Notes: generated by a model from the letters alone, not told the origin. Counted from the first letter of the stretch, positions 10,120 through 19,188 are shown. The stretch: 64,000 nucleotides of DNA from Chlorogloeopsis sp. ULAP01 (GCF_030381805.1 NZ_JAUDRH010000019.1:1-64000); one strand, 5' to 3'. Program-made: numbers and translations.

Positions 10120-11313
10120 CTAACTGCCAAATAGTATTTTCTTTGCCAAATCGAAGATTTGCTCCAAAGGAATAGTAATGAAGAATAGGGGTAACAAAGG
10201 TGCGAAAATAGTGCTTCCTAGTCCAATCACTGCACTCAAACTAAATGGCACGATTCTCATTTTTTTGATTGCCTCAAAGCTGGCACCCAAATCGGCAAGA
10301 GATGATATATCGGGGCTTCCTAAAGGAGATTCTTCTTTGTGTTGTTCTTGCCTTACCCATTTTTGCTCAAACAAAAGGTTGTGGTGACTAACTAGAGAAC
10401 CATACTGCCGCAAACCCCAAATTTTGACTTTGAGCATTTTGCTACTAAACACCAATAGCGGTGCTAGTGTAATTATGACGGACAAAGTTAAGAACACGAT
10501 GATTTGAATCTGAAACGTAGTGATAGAAACTCCCTGAGTGATAACTTTTCGGCAGAAATTCGCAGACAAAACGGCACTGGCAACAAAAGGGATACTCCCA
10601 AATAGAATCTGAGTGATTCCCAAAAAGCCTAGTCCCCCTGCTAAGTCAGCATGAGTTGGAACTAATTGCAGATGTAGCCGAGATATACGCCAAAGGAACC
10701 TAAACCAGAGCAAAAATCTCCACAGCCAACGGTATAGTAAGAACTGATAAATGGGTAGACTCAGTAGGGCATACCACCAGCCTGCCAAGGTTAACTGCTT
10801 GTTAACTCCAGCACCGTATGCACTCCACGCAGAAGTCACACTGCTTAATTCCTCACTGAAAACTATCCACGTGAGAAGGTAAGCAATTACAAGTAGGCAT
10901 CCGTCGATTAACAGCCAATCCCTCAGCTTGTTAACCTCTCTGATTGCCGCTTTGAAATCTGGCAGTTCTGCTGTATCAACCAAACCAGAATAGATAAAAT
11001 GCTTGACAGCAGACTTGACACTTATGTCAATCCAAACTTCGGCCATGATCAAGACTGGAACTGCTACTAAAAAACGGCTGTAGGCTACAATATCTTTGAG
11101 AAAAGGCACTTGTAAAGCAGTACCAACTGCTAATCCTTCGACAGATGAAAGCAGCAAGAGTGGTAGCCAAGTTATGAATACAAAAAAAAGGCTACGCTGG
11201 ATGACGTTGAAAGAGCCTGGTTTAATTAAACCGACACGTACTAGGAGCTGATATATTAACCCACCTCGGACAAGGGAGAAGTTATCAATATCCAAAGAAG
11301 GTGCTTTTTCCAT
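10120..11313 (-). CDS. Multi-pass membrane protein of unknown function
   Basis: This 397-residue protein has about seven to nine strongly hydrophobic segments, a cytoplasmic-looking N-terminus, and a long polar stretch (about residues 300-350, EQKWVRQEQHKEES) before the last two helices. I do not recognise a characterised family. Similar uncharacterised integral membrane proteins with a WLPL motif in the first helix are widespread in bacteria. It lies between a Coq4-like gene and a BASS transporter on the same strand with gaps of about 77 and 79 bases, so co-transcription is plausible. Confidence 0.7.
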   Translation of the reverse strand: MEKAPSLDIDNFSLVRGGLIYQLLVRVGLIKPGSFNVIQRSLFFVFITWLPLLLLSSVEGLAVGTALQVPFLKDIVAYSRFLVAVPVLIMAEVWIDISVKSAVKHFIYSGLVDTAELPDFKAAIREVNKLRDWLLIDGCLLVIAYLLTWIVFSEELSSVTSAWSAYGAGVNKQLTLAGWWYALLSLPIYQFLLYRWLWRFLLWFRFLWRISRLHLQLVPTHADLAGGLGFLGITQILFGSIPFVASAVLSANFCRKVITQGVSITTFQIQIIVFLTLSVIITLAPLLVFSSKMLKVKIWGLRQYGSLVSHHNLLFEQKWVRQEQHKEESPLGSPDISSLADLGASFEAIKKMRIVPFSLSAVIGLGSTIFAPLLPLFFITIPLEQIFDLAKKILFGS

Positions 11314-11389
11314 AGCCTAGAATCAAAAGAGCGATCGCAAGTATGAATCAAATCGGCTCGGCTTTCTCAACGAGAATCTCAAACCTGCT

Positions 11390-12154
11390 TTATGCCTCTA
11401 ATGCAGCCTTGATTTTGGGATTAGTATACCAACTGTAAGGACCTTCCATCACGGGCTTAACATTTAACTCCTGTCGCCACTCCTCTAAAGGACGTTCAAA
11501 GCCTTCTTCCCACTTTACAGGAAATAGAGGTTTCGCTGCTTGTCCTATTTCAATACCATCTGAAATTAATCGGAATTTATACCCCAACGTTTTATTTAAA
11601 TCAGCTACCTCCATGTTTTCATCATAAAGTTTGTCACTCGTAAAAAAGCTTAGTAACAAAGAGATGAGATCCAAAAACAAAAAGGCAGGATAGCGGATTT
11701 GTCCTACAAATACGGAAATGACACCTAATTCGCCTAAAGTATCCAACGAATATCCAGTCATCACATGATGAAGATCGTGAGTTTTAAAAACTCTAAAGTT
11801 AACGTAATCCCCGTCTGTTTCAAAACTAGTAGGAGCAGTTTGATGTAACGGCTCATAGCCGATTGCTGATAAAACTCTGGCATAAGTCCATCCCAAAGAG
11901 CCTTTCGGCATTGTCAACAGAGTCTTCAAATCATGGGGTGGGCCAACATATCGTTCCTCTAACATTTTCGCTGAAGTAGGATCTTTTTGAATAACTTGAG
12001 TACACAATTGCATCTGAAGTCCCGTACTAAGTTTGTCAGCTAATTTAAAGACATTATTAACATCCTTATCTGCACCTCCAACTAAATCAACTAACTCCAA
12101 AAACTTATTTATATTGTCAGGCGAGGCTAAAGTATTGATATATCTATAGCTCAT
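11390..12154 (-). CDS. Coq4 family protein
   Basis: The 254-residue protein contains HDLHHVMTGYSLDTLGELGV, which matches the HDxxHx(11)E zinc-ligand motif of Coq4. Other Coq4-like features are GPPHDL near residue 73 and the preceding segment with LEERY. In ubiquinone-making organisms Coq4 acts on the quinone head group and organises the biosynthetic complex; recent work assigns it C1 decarboxylation and hydroxylation. Cyanobacteria make plastoquinone, not ubiquinone, so the role here is open. The start ATG has AAAGGAC upstream. It is the first gene of the minus-strand run leading into a membrane protein and a BASS transporter. Confidence 0.85.
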   Translation of the reverse strand: MSYRYINTLASPDNINKFLELVDLVGGADKDVNNVFKLADKLSTGLQMQLCTQVIQKDPTSAKMLEERYVGPPHDLKTLLTMPKGSLGWTYARVLSAIGYEPLHQTAPTSFETDGDYVNFRVFKTHDLHHVMTGYSLDTLGELGVISVFVGQIRYPAFLFLDLISLLLSFFTSDKLYDENMEVADLNKTLGYKFRLISDGIEIGQAAKPLFPVKWEEGFERPLEEWRQELNVKPVMEGPYSWYTNPKIKAALEA

Positions 12155-12828
12155 TGATTTTGTCCTTTATGTAATTCTTTACAAGGATTCAGGTTTTGTT
12201 AATTTCGCAACAATGGTGTTGTACTCTTTTTGAGCGATCGCTTCAACTTTGTCTCTGTCTTATTTGTTGTAGAACAGTGCCGAATCAAAATAGGATGCAC
12301 ACTCAACTAAGAATATTGCTCTGAGCAATACTCCATTTAAGAAAGTAGTGCAACCAAATAAGAAATATATGAGAAATTTATATGCTTCTAAGTCTTATCT
12401 GTTCTTATAAACTTCTTACTTTTATTTTCTCTTTTCAAAGAAACTACCTCAAACAAACGAGAAGTAATAGATATTTGAAGAAGATAGTTTTTCCATATAA
12501 TTTTTTTGAAAGTACCCCATCATAAAAATCTTGAAAACTTAATTTTTTAAAACATAATTTGGTGTGACTACTGATATAGCAATCCTAAATAATTCGTGAA
12601 AAATTCCTCGTTACCAGGTTCAACCTGGCAACGAGGGTTTGGAGGCTTTGCCTCCAGACTATTGAAACTGGCGAGGCATTGCTATGTAGAGCTAGTATAC
12701 CCCTCATACTATCTTCACAAAAAATCTAATACAAATATAGACCGTATAGAGACGCGATCTATCGCGTCTGGGCAAAATTCACGGGTATTGTAATTAACGT
12801 GAAATGGTATCAGTGGCGAGTAGTTTAC
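12155..12828. other. Intergenic region with hairpins, no gene seen
   Basis: The stretch holds the promoter side of the Coq4-like gene and the 3' flank of metK. A hairpin is formed by CCTCGTTACCAGGTT and AACCTGGCAACGAGG (about 12,606-12,637), followed by a second one GGAGGCTTTGCCTCC near 12,641-12,655. A third, GACGCGAT-CT-ATCGCGTC, lies near 12,751-12,768. These resemble small palindromic repeats of cyanobacterial intergenic DNA. A 65-codon frame over them has no coding character. Confidence 0.5.
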
Positions 12829-14013
12829 TCAAAATACACCAACTTTATCTGTCTTCTCCCAAGGAAGATCCATATCTACCCTGCCTACCTGCCCATAAGC
12901 AGCTAATTTGCGGTAAAATCCACCTTTTTGTAGTGAAGGTAGATTTCTGAGATTAAACTGCTTAATGATTCCCGCCAAACGAAAATCAAAATGCTTTTCT
13001 AACAATTTTGTAATTTCTTCATCAGAAATTTTACCTGTACCAAATGTTTCTGCTTGAATACTAACAGGTCTAGCGATACCGATTGAATAACTTAATTGCA
13101 CTTCACATTCATCTGCTATGCCTGCTGCCACTATATTTTTAGCAGCATAACGGGCGGCATAAGCTCCTACTCTATCTATCCTAATTGGGTCTTTTCCACT
13201 GAGGGCTGAACCGCTATGTTGTGCATATTCACCGTAAGTATCTATGGCATTTTTTCTACCTGTTAAGCCAGAGTGAGAAGCAGGGCCACCTCTAATAAAT
13301 TGTCCATCAGGATTGATAAAAATTCTAGTTTTTTCATCTGGTTTAATTTCTTCACTTTCAAACACAGGTTTAACTACAGTCTCATAAATATCCTCTCTAA
13401 GTTGCTCTAAATCGGGGTATTTTGCTTTATTTTGACTGGCAATGACTGTAAGGCTGTGAATTCTATCAGGGCGGCGATTTCTATACTCAACTCCTACTTG
13501 AGTTTTTCCATCAGGAGTCAGATAAGAAAGTATATTTTCGCGTCTGACTTCACTAATTCGCTTTGCTAGTTTGTGTGCCAACCAGATTGGTAGAGGCATT
13601 AGAACATTAGTTTGATTGCAGGCAAAGCCAAAAACTGTAGCTTGATTTTTAACCGGAATTCTCTCGATTTCTTCATCAGATAATTTACTTTCATCAAAAG
13701 CAAGTTCTTTATCAGGTGTTAATTCAGAAAGACTCGTCAAAATACTACAAGTTCTACCATTAAATTCAGTATGTTCGTAGCCAACTTTGTCAATTACTTG
13801 TCTGGCTACATTAGTAAAATCTACGTTAGCGCTAGGTTCAAATCTTGCTGCTAAAAAGACAATTCCTGTAGCTACGGCACATTCTGTAATTACCCTTGCA
13901 TAAGGATCTTGCTGAAGAAATCTGTCTACGATCGCATCGCTAATTTGATCACATAGTTTATCAGGATGCCCTTCTGTTACAGATTCAGATGTAAACATGA
14001 AATCTTTTTTCAT
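12829..14013 (-). CDS. metK: Divergent S-adenosylmethionine synthetase (methionine adenosyltransferase)
   Basis: The 394-residue protein has the MetK signature order: ESVTEGHPDK at the N-terminus (catalytic His and metal ligand), INPDGQFIRGGPASHSGLTGRK, and SALSGKDP with DRVGAYAARYAAKNIVAAG. It should make SAM from ATP and methionine in the cytoplasm. Compared with the usual cyanobacterial MetK (about 420 residues, GGPQGDAG and GGGAFSGKDP), this one is shorter and has the variants GGPASHSG and SGSALSGKDP. It therefore belongs to a separate MetK lineage and is likely a second copy. ATG start with AAAGG upstream. It follows the P-type ATPase gene on the same strand, with a hairpin-rich spacer of about 200 bases, so it may have its own promoter. 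Confidence 0.9.
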   Translation of the reverse strand: MKKDFMFTSESVTEGHPDKLCDQISDAIVDRFLQQDPYARVITECAVATGIVFLAARFEPSANVDFTNVARQVIDKVGYEHTEFNGRTCSILTSLSELTPDKELAFDESKLSDEEIERIPVKNQATVFGFACNQTNVLMPLPIWLAHKLAKRISEVRRENILSYLTPDGKTQVGVEYRNRRPDRIHSLTVIASQNKAKYPDLEQLREDIYETVVKPVFESEEIKPDEKTRIFINPDGQFIRGGPASHSGLTGRKNAIDTYGEYAQHSGSALSGKDPIRIDRVGAYAARYAAKNIVAAGIADECEVQLSYSIGIARPVSIQAETFGTGKISDEEITKLLEKHFDFRLAGIIKQFNLRNLPSLQKGGFYRKLAAYGQVGRVDMDLPWEKTDKVGVF

Positions 14014-14212
14014 ATATTTTTACCTTTGGTTATAAGAAGGCAGATGGCAGGAGGCACAGAGAAGTTTGTAGGCGCGGAGCGACTTCCCGTAAGGGTGCGG
14101 AGGTTTCCTCCGAAAGCGTTGCTCCTCCACAAGGAGGCTCAAAGCTTCAAAGAGGCAGAAGGAATAATTAAGAAAGAATATTCTAGATATTAATTTTTCT
14201 CTCTCCACTCCC
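14014..14212. repeat. Hairpin-rich intergenic repeat between P-type ATPase and metK
   Basis: The spacer contains CGGAGGTTTCCTCCG at 14,098-14,112 and GCTCCTCCACAAGGAGGC at 14,121-14,138, both small palindromes, with higher GC than the flanking genes. Such structures are typical dispersed repeats in these genomes and might affect readthrough from the ATPase gene into metK. Confidence 0.45.
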
Positions 14213-17200
14213 TTACTGTTCTTCAGGGGAGAGTGATTTTTGAGCGAAATTATTTTTTAAATTTATATTCTTCGTGCTTTCATTTACTAATAGAGGCAGC
14301 AAAGCACTACTACCAATAACTGCACCATCTAAAATATCTATTGGCGTAATTTTCAACAGACTTCGCAAGGGTGGAATAGCTACAGCCAATAGTTGAATGG
14401 CAAAGGAACCTAGAATGGCAGCATTTAAGTAAGAATTATTTGGCAATTTTTCTTTACTAAATATGGTGTGGTGTTCGGAACGGCAACTGAGTGTATGTAG
14501 CAGCTGTGCTGATGTCAGGCTCATAAAGGCGATAGTGCTTGCCTGAGGGCTGATGCCGTATTTGAGGATGCCATACCCGTAGGCTGCTAAAGTACTAACA
14601 GATATTGTTCCTGCCTCAAAAGTAATTCTGCCAAAGTCAGAATTTTTAACAATCGGTTCGTCTGGGTTACGGGGAGGCTGACTCAGTACATCTGGTTCTG
14701 GTGCTTCCAAAGCAAGGGAAAGACCTGGGAAAATGTCAGTAACCAAATTTAGCCACAGTAGTTGGATCGCGTTCAAGGGTTCACCTAAGCCAACTGCGGT
14801 GGATGCTGTCATCACCATGATTTCGCTCATGTTGGTGGCAAGTAGAAAATGGACGGATTTTCTGATGTTGTTGTATATTGTCCTACCCCGACTGACTGCT
14901 ACAATCATAGTTTCTAGCCTGTCATCTTCGAGGACGATATCTGCTACCTCACGGGCTACATCTGTTCCCCCTTTGCCCATTGCTACACCAACTTGAGCAG
15001 CCTTGAGTGCTGGCGCATCATTAATACCATCGCCTGTCATCGCAACAACTTTTCCGGCAGTTTGCAAAGCTTGGACTATTTGCAGTTTATTACTAGGACT
15101 GATGCGAGCAAATACATCAACTTTATCGCTAAGGGCTGTTAGTGCTTCGGGCGTGAGATTGTTGAGGTTAGTAGAGTCAAGGATTTCTAATTGCTGTTTT
15201 CTACTTAGTTCTAATTCTTTGGCGATCGCATAGGCAGTTGGAGTTTGATCCCCAGTAATCATCACCGTATCAATGCCAGCTGTGTGAAATTCCGCCATCA
15301 ACTGTTTGACTCCCTTACGAACAGGATCTGCCATACCTACAAGTCCAAGCCATGTTAGATCTTGTTCATAGTTGTTTCCACCTTTGGCATCATCAATGTG
15401 GGTATAAGCTACACCCAATACTCTCAATGCTTTCCCTGCCATGCGATCGTTTTCAATTTCTAGCGCTTCCCTGTCTTCTTCGGTTAGAGGCTCCACTTGC
15501 CCGTCTTTCATCCAGTATTTGCATATCTGCGCTACTTCAGCAGGGCTGCCTTTGATAGCAATAAACTTATAATTATCGTCAGTGGCATGAACCGTACTCA
15601 TAATGTTACGATTCTCTGAACGCAAGTTAGTTTGCAACAAAGGATACTTTTGTCTAAGTTGGTTTACATCTACACCCGCACATAACCCCATGTGGATCAA
15701 GGCATTTTCTGTTGCTGAACCTTTAATGTTAAACTCGCCATTTTGCTCTTGATTAATTAGACTTTCGTTACAAAGAACCGATACGTAAATAAGCTTCAGC
15801 AGTTCATCGCAGGTGTAGGGATTGATATCCTTGCCCTTGGCGACAAATTTTCCGTCAGAAACTGCAATGTATTGACTGTCTGTATGAACTTCAACAACCG
15901 ACATCCGGTTTTCTGTAATGGTTCCAGTCTTATCTAAGCAAATGGTTTGTACGGAACCCAAAGCTTCTACAGCGCTGAGACTGCGAACCAAGACATTATG
16001 TCGCCGCATATCTTGAATGCCCAATGCCAAGGTAGTAGTGGCAATTGTGGGTAACCCTTCCGGAACCGCAGCTACCGCCAGAGATATGGATGACTTGAGC
16101 ATTTCTAGCAAACCGTATCCCCGCAGCACGCCCATGCCAAAAACCAGCCCGCAAAGCCCCATACCAATCGTCACTAGTTGACTGCCCACTTCGTCTAGTT
16201 GTCTGGATAAGGGCGTTTCGCTTGCAGTTGCTTCACCAACTAGTTGCTGAATCTTACCCATTTCGGTAAATTTACCTATAGCCACTACTACAGCCAAACC
16301 TTGCCCACCAGTGACAAAAGTTCCCTTGTAAGCCATATTTGTGCGATCGGCTAGAGGCACATCTTCCCCTGTTGGGCATACTATAGATTTAGTTACGGGT
16401 ATGCTTTCCCCCGTCAAAGCAGACTCATCAATACTTAGGTTTTCTGCTTGAATAATCCGGGCATCTGCTGCTACATAGCCGCCAGTTTTAAGAACTAGAA
16501 TATCTCCGAGTACAACATTTTCTGTCGTAATTTCTACTTGCTTACCATCTCTAATTACCCAAGTAGATGTTTCCTGATGGCTTTTGAGGGAATGAATGAT
16601 TCTTTCAGATTGGCTTTCTGTGGTATAGCCGATCGCGGCATTTAAACCAACAACACCCAGAATTACTAAAGCGTCGATTAGTCCTCCCGTAAAGACGGAA
16701 ACACCAGCAGCAACGCCCAGCAAAGCGACTGGGAGAGATTTAAACTGGTCAATTATAATACTTAAATCTGAGCGAGTCTCTGTTTCCGAAAGGACATTTA
16801 GACCATATTTATTGATATTTTCAGCAGCAGCCTGATTATTTAATCCTGTAGTATTTGAGGTATTGAATGTATCCAATACGACATCTACTTCCATCAAATG
16901 CCAATTTTCTACCTTTTGTGCTTGAGCATTAGCAATATTTTTTTTAGATTCTTTTCTCGATGCTTTTTTGCTGACAGACAAATTTTTTGCTGATTTTTGG
17001 GAAAGAGATATATCTCCTTTTTTTTGATATTCTGTAATACTTTTTTCAATTAGCAAGGCTATTTTATCAGCATTAAAGTCTTGCTCAAAGCTGACAAGAA
17101 TATTACTAGTTAACGGATTAGCAGAAACATAATTTATTTCTGAGTAATTGGATAGCGATCGCTCAATGTATTGCTTAAGATATTCCGAGCGATAAAGTTC

Positions 17201-17254
17201 TTTAACTTTATATCTAACTCTGCCCTTGACGGTATTGTGAATTGCTTGAATCAC
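14213..17254 (-). CDS. P2-type cation-transporting ATPase with N-terminal HMA-like domain
   Basis: The product (about 1013 residues) starts with an HMA_2-like domain (VKGRVRYKVKELYRSEYLKQ) that lacks a CxxC metal site, then has a full P-type ATPase core. Key motifs are TGES near residue 278, PEGLP in helix M4 near 397, the phosphorylated Asp in DKTGT near 438, and TGDGINDAP near 743. M6 reads NLVTDIFPG. PEGLP plus NLVTD is the pattern of Ca2+/P2-type pumps rather than the CPC of heavy-metal P1B pumps, so the ion is uncertain (Ca2+, Mn2+ or similar). I prefer the GTG at 17254, with AGGAG 9 bases upstream, over the TTG at 17290. A DUF5132-type membrane protein gene lies about 120 bases upstream on the same strand and a related one lies divergently. 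Confidence 0.92.
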   Translation of the reverse strand: MIQAIHNTVKGRVRYKVKELYRSEYLKQYIERSLSNYSEINYVSANPLTSNILVSFEQDFNADKIALLIEKSITEYQKKGDISLSQKSAKNLSVSKKASRKESKKNIANAQAQKVENWHLMEVDVVLDTFNTSNTTGLNNQAAAENINKYGLNVLSETETRSDLSIIIDQFKSLPVALLGVAAGVSVFTGGLIDALVILGVVGLNAAIGYTTESQSERIIHSLKSHQETSTWVIRDGKQVEITTENVVLGDILVLKTGGYVAADARIIQAENLSIDESALTGESIPVTKSIVCPTGEDVPLADRTNMAYKGTFVTGGQGLAVVVAIGKFTEMGKIQQLVGEATASETPLSRQLDEVGSQLVTIGMGLCGLVFGMGVLRGYGLLEMLKSSISLAVAAVPEGLPTIATTTLALGIQDMRRHNVLVRSLSAVEALGSVQTICLDKTGTITENRMSVVEVHTDSQYIAVSDGKFVAKGKDINPYTCDELLKLIYVSVLCNESLINQEQNGEFNIKGSATENALIHMGLCAGVDVNQLRQKYPLLQTNLRSENRNIMSTVHATDDNYKFIAIKGSPAEVAQICKYWMKDGQVEPLTEEDREALEIENDRMAGKALRVLGVAYTHIDDAKGGNNYEQDLTWLGLVGMADPVRKGVKQLMAEFHTAGIDTVMITGDQTPTAYAIAKELELSRKQQLEILDSTNLNNLTPEALTALSDKVDVFARISPSNKLQIVQALQTAGKVVAMTGDGINDAPALKAAQVGVAMGKGGTDVAREVADIVLEDDRLETMIVAVSRGRTIYNNIRKSVHFLLATNMSEIMVMTASTAVGLGEPLNAIQLLWLNLVTDIFPGLSLALEAPEPDVLSQPPRNPDEPIVKNSDFGRITFEAGTISVSTLAAYGYGILKYGISPQASTIAFMSLTSAQLLHTLSCRSEHHTIFSKEKLPNNSYLNAAILGSFAIQLLAVAIPPLRSLLKITPIDILDGAVIGSSALLPLLVNESTKNINLKNNFAQKSLSPEEQ

Positions 17255-17376
17255 AGAAATTCCCACTCCTGTAAGATGCTTGGAAAACAAATAAAAAAAT
17301 TCAGAATTATAAAATACTCTGACAACTAACTACTTAGTTTTAATTACTGAGTACTATTCTCTAAATTATTTCTGGT

Positions 17377-17949
17377 TCAAAAACTTTGAAAAGATGGACT
17401 ATTGACTGTAGAGTCTTCAGCACTTTCTAACTGCAATTCATCAGTTTTGTTTAATTTTACAAAAGAGTCGAAAGCGTACCATGCCAAGGTGTACCAGGGA
17501 ATTTCATCTATTTGTAGCCCCTTTATAAACAATTGGCGAATAGCAAGTGCGCTTAATCCTAGAGGAAATAGCAATCGTAAATCAACCGCACCTTGGGTTA
17601 AGCGTTCAACATCTGTATTGAAATCAGACATCACATTGATAAAATCCCTAGCAATTATAGATCTCCCGTCCATAGAATAGGTTTGGGTAGTTCCATTCGA
17701 TTGTGTCTGCTTATCTGCGATTAGTTCGGCATTTACCTCTGCCGCTAAATTTTCAATTACTTCAGTAGTTTCCGCAAGTGCTTCTTTACACCTTTCAGAA
17801 AGAGCTATTCCCCCTTTGATTGCTGCTTGAACAGTGGGCTGATGTACTGCTGAAGCGAGAGGAAGAATCACAGGTGCAAAAATTAGTCCTGTAATACCCT
17901 CGACAATTTCAGGTACATTTATTTGTTCCCAGTCAAATGTAGGTGACAT
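17377..17949 (-). CDS. DUF5132-like membrane protein with a C-terminal extension, upstream of the P-type ATPase
   Basis: Of 190 residues, the first 80 share a module with the protein at 18,841: APVILPLA, then QAAIKGGIALSERCKEALAE, then ENLAAEVNAEL. That is one hydrophobic helix, a KGGI turn and an amphipathic helix. The C-terminal half (LLFPLGLSALAIRQLFIKG ... WYTLAWYAFDSFVKLN) is a second hydrophobic region of a kind also found at the ends of cyanobacterial HMA-like proteins. ATG start with GAGGAAATT upstream. The gene precedes the P-type ATPase on the same strand, so the two probably form an operon. The function is unknown; a scaffold or metal-delivery partner for the pump is inferred from context. 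Confidence 0.75.
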   Translation of the reverse strand: MSPTFDWEQINVPEIVEGITGLIFAPVILPLASAVHQPTVQAAIKGGIALSERCKEALAETTEVIENLAAEVNAELIADKQTQSNGTTQTYSMDGRSIIARDFINVMSDFNTDVERLTQGAVDLRLLFPLGLSALAIRQLFIKGLQIDEIPWYTLAWYAFDSFVKLNKTDELQLESAEDSTVNSPSFQSF

Positions 17950-18503
17950 CTAACAATTTCCTCCGCAAACAGGCAGACAATATAGAAGCTTAGTCAAAGC
18001 AATCACTAAATCCATCAATCTATGGTTTTAATTTCATTGCTGATTTAATACGCTGGCAATTTTTATCACCCAATCACTTGGATGATATTGAAATTACATG
18101 GTAATTATGAGAAATTTGTGAGGAAATAAAGAAATTCATCAAATATTTTTGAAATTTGTCTTTTATCTACTATTAATGTGCTTTGAATTAAATTTCAGCG
18201 CGAATCAAAGCACGAGCTAGTTAAGCAAGATAAAGATTAGGATGATAGCGATCGCCTGAGGAAAATTCATTGCCTATTCTCTCAGTTCTGTCCGAAACTC
18301 CACCCATTGAGCCTAACTTTTTCTAGATACAAAGTTTATTCACTGGATTCTATACTTTTGACACAAACTAGGTGTGGTGAAGGTGTTGGCTTCCAAGTTG
18401 AACCAGTGCAGTACTAATATCACGCTAGTTGTTCGCATTCCACAAAGCCGCTCAGGTATTGAAAACGCATAACAATAATATGTTCCAAACTTAAATACAA
18501 GCC
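17950..18503. other. Divergent intergenic region between the two DUF5132-type loci
   Basis: It should contain the promoters of the minus-strand ATPase unit and of the small plus-strand genes. The sequence is AT-rich with one GCGATCGC site near 18,249. I see no clear operator, riboswitch or RNA gene. Confidence 0.4.
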
Positions 18504-18755
18504 ATGGAAGAGAGGATATTGAGTCAAGCCAAAATTTGGGGATTTATATGCAAACTTGACAAGCAAGGAAAATATCAAATTCTCCCCCAAATACCTACAG
18601 AACGATGGAAATTGCAACTAGCTGAGGAGGAAAGGTGGTTACTTTTCGTTGGTGATATCCCTCAGGTTTTTTGTCGTCCTTCCGATGTTTTAGCGTTTTT
18701 AGAGCGTCACCGAAATACAAAAACTTTTACACCGCCAAACTCTTTGGGTAAATAA
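18504..18755 (+). CDS. Small conserved-looking protein of unknown function
   Basis: The 83-residue product has an internal pattern WKLQLAEEERWLLFVGDIPQVFCRPSDVLAFLE, which reads like a small folded domain (two beta strands then a helix) and is of a type seen in short cyanobacterial proteins. There is no signal peptide or membrane segment. The ATG at 18,504 lacks a convincing ribosome binding site. It lies 85 bases upstream of the DUF5132 gene on the same strand and may be co-transcribed with it. I do not recognise a named family. Confidence 0.5.
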   Translation: MEERILSQAKIWGFICKLDKQGKYQILPQIPTERWKLQLAEEERWLLFVGDIPQVFCRPSDVLAFLERHRNTKTFTPPNSLGK

Positions 18756-18840
18756 TTCCAAAGAAAGATTATATCAATATTTTAGTTAAGTTAAGGTTAA
18801 GACGAATGAGAACTTCATATATTAATAGAGGTAATCTACT

Positions 18841-19188
18841 ATGGCACCAAAAATTGTTGATTTTGTTGAAGATGCTGGTGCTCCTGGTGTAATTGCAGGT
18901 GTTGGAGCGGTTATTTTGGCACCTGTACTGTTACCAGTATTTGCTGGAATTGGAAGACCGATCGCCAAGTCGGTTGTTAAAGGAGGTATTGTGTTTTACG
19001 AAAAGAGTAGGGGTGCTTTGGCAGGAGTTGGCGAAACCTGGGAGGATTTGGTAGCGGAAGTCAAGGCAGAACTTGCTGAATCAAATTCCACGGTAACAAT
19101 GGACTCTACAGAAGAAACTCGCAATCAATCTGTGTCGGCGTCTACTCCTAAAGAAGAAACTTGCAATCAATCTGCGCCGACGTGCTAG
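18841..19188 (+). CDS. DUF5132-type small membrane protein
   Basis: The 115-residue protein has one Gly/Ala/Val-rich membrane helix (GVIAGVGAVILAPVLLPVFAG) and then RPIAKSVVKGGIVFYEKSRG, followed by an amphipathic helix WEDLVAEVKAELAES and a polar tail. The tail is built from an imperfect 42-base duplication (copies starting at 19,111 and 19,153) and ends EETCNQSAPTC, giving two cysteines near the C-terminus. The helix-KGGI-amphipathic module is shared with the protein at 17,377. ATG start with GAGG upstream. The layout (one membrane helix, a short cytoplasmic tail that could hold a metal, a P-type ATPase nearby) resembles mycobacterial PacL proteins (DUF1490). That is an analogy, not a demonstrated relationship. 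Confidence 0.8.
   Translation: MAPKIVDFVEDAGAPGVIAGVGAVILAPVLLPVFAGIGRPIAKSVVKGGIVFYEKSRGALAGVGETWEDLVAEVKAELAESNSTVTMDSTEETRNQSVSASTPKEETCNQSAPTC
19111..19182 (+). repeat. Imperfect 42-base tandem duplication in the 3' end of the DUF5132 gene
   Basis: GAAGAAACTCGCAATCAATC at 19,111 recurs as GAAGAAACTTGCAATCAATC at 19,153, and the match continues for about 30 bases with a few changes. The period is 42 bases, so the reading frame is kept and the tail is lengthened by 14 residues. Confidence 0.85.

Noticed and set aside
12596..12793. 65-codon plus-strand frame between the Coq4-like gene and metK
   Set aside because: It runs over three palindromic hairpins, begins within repeat-like sequence and has no coding character.
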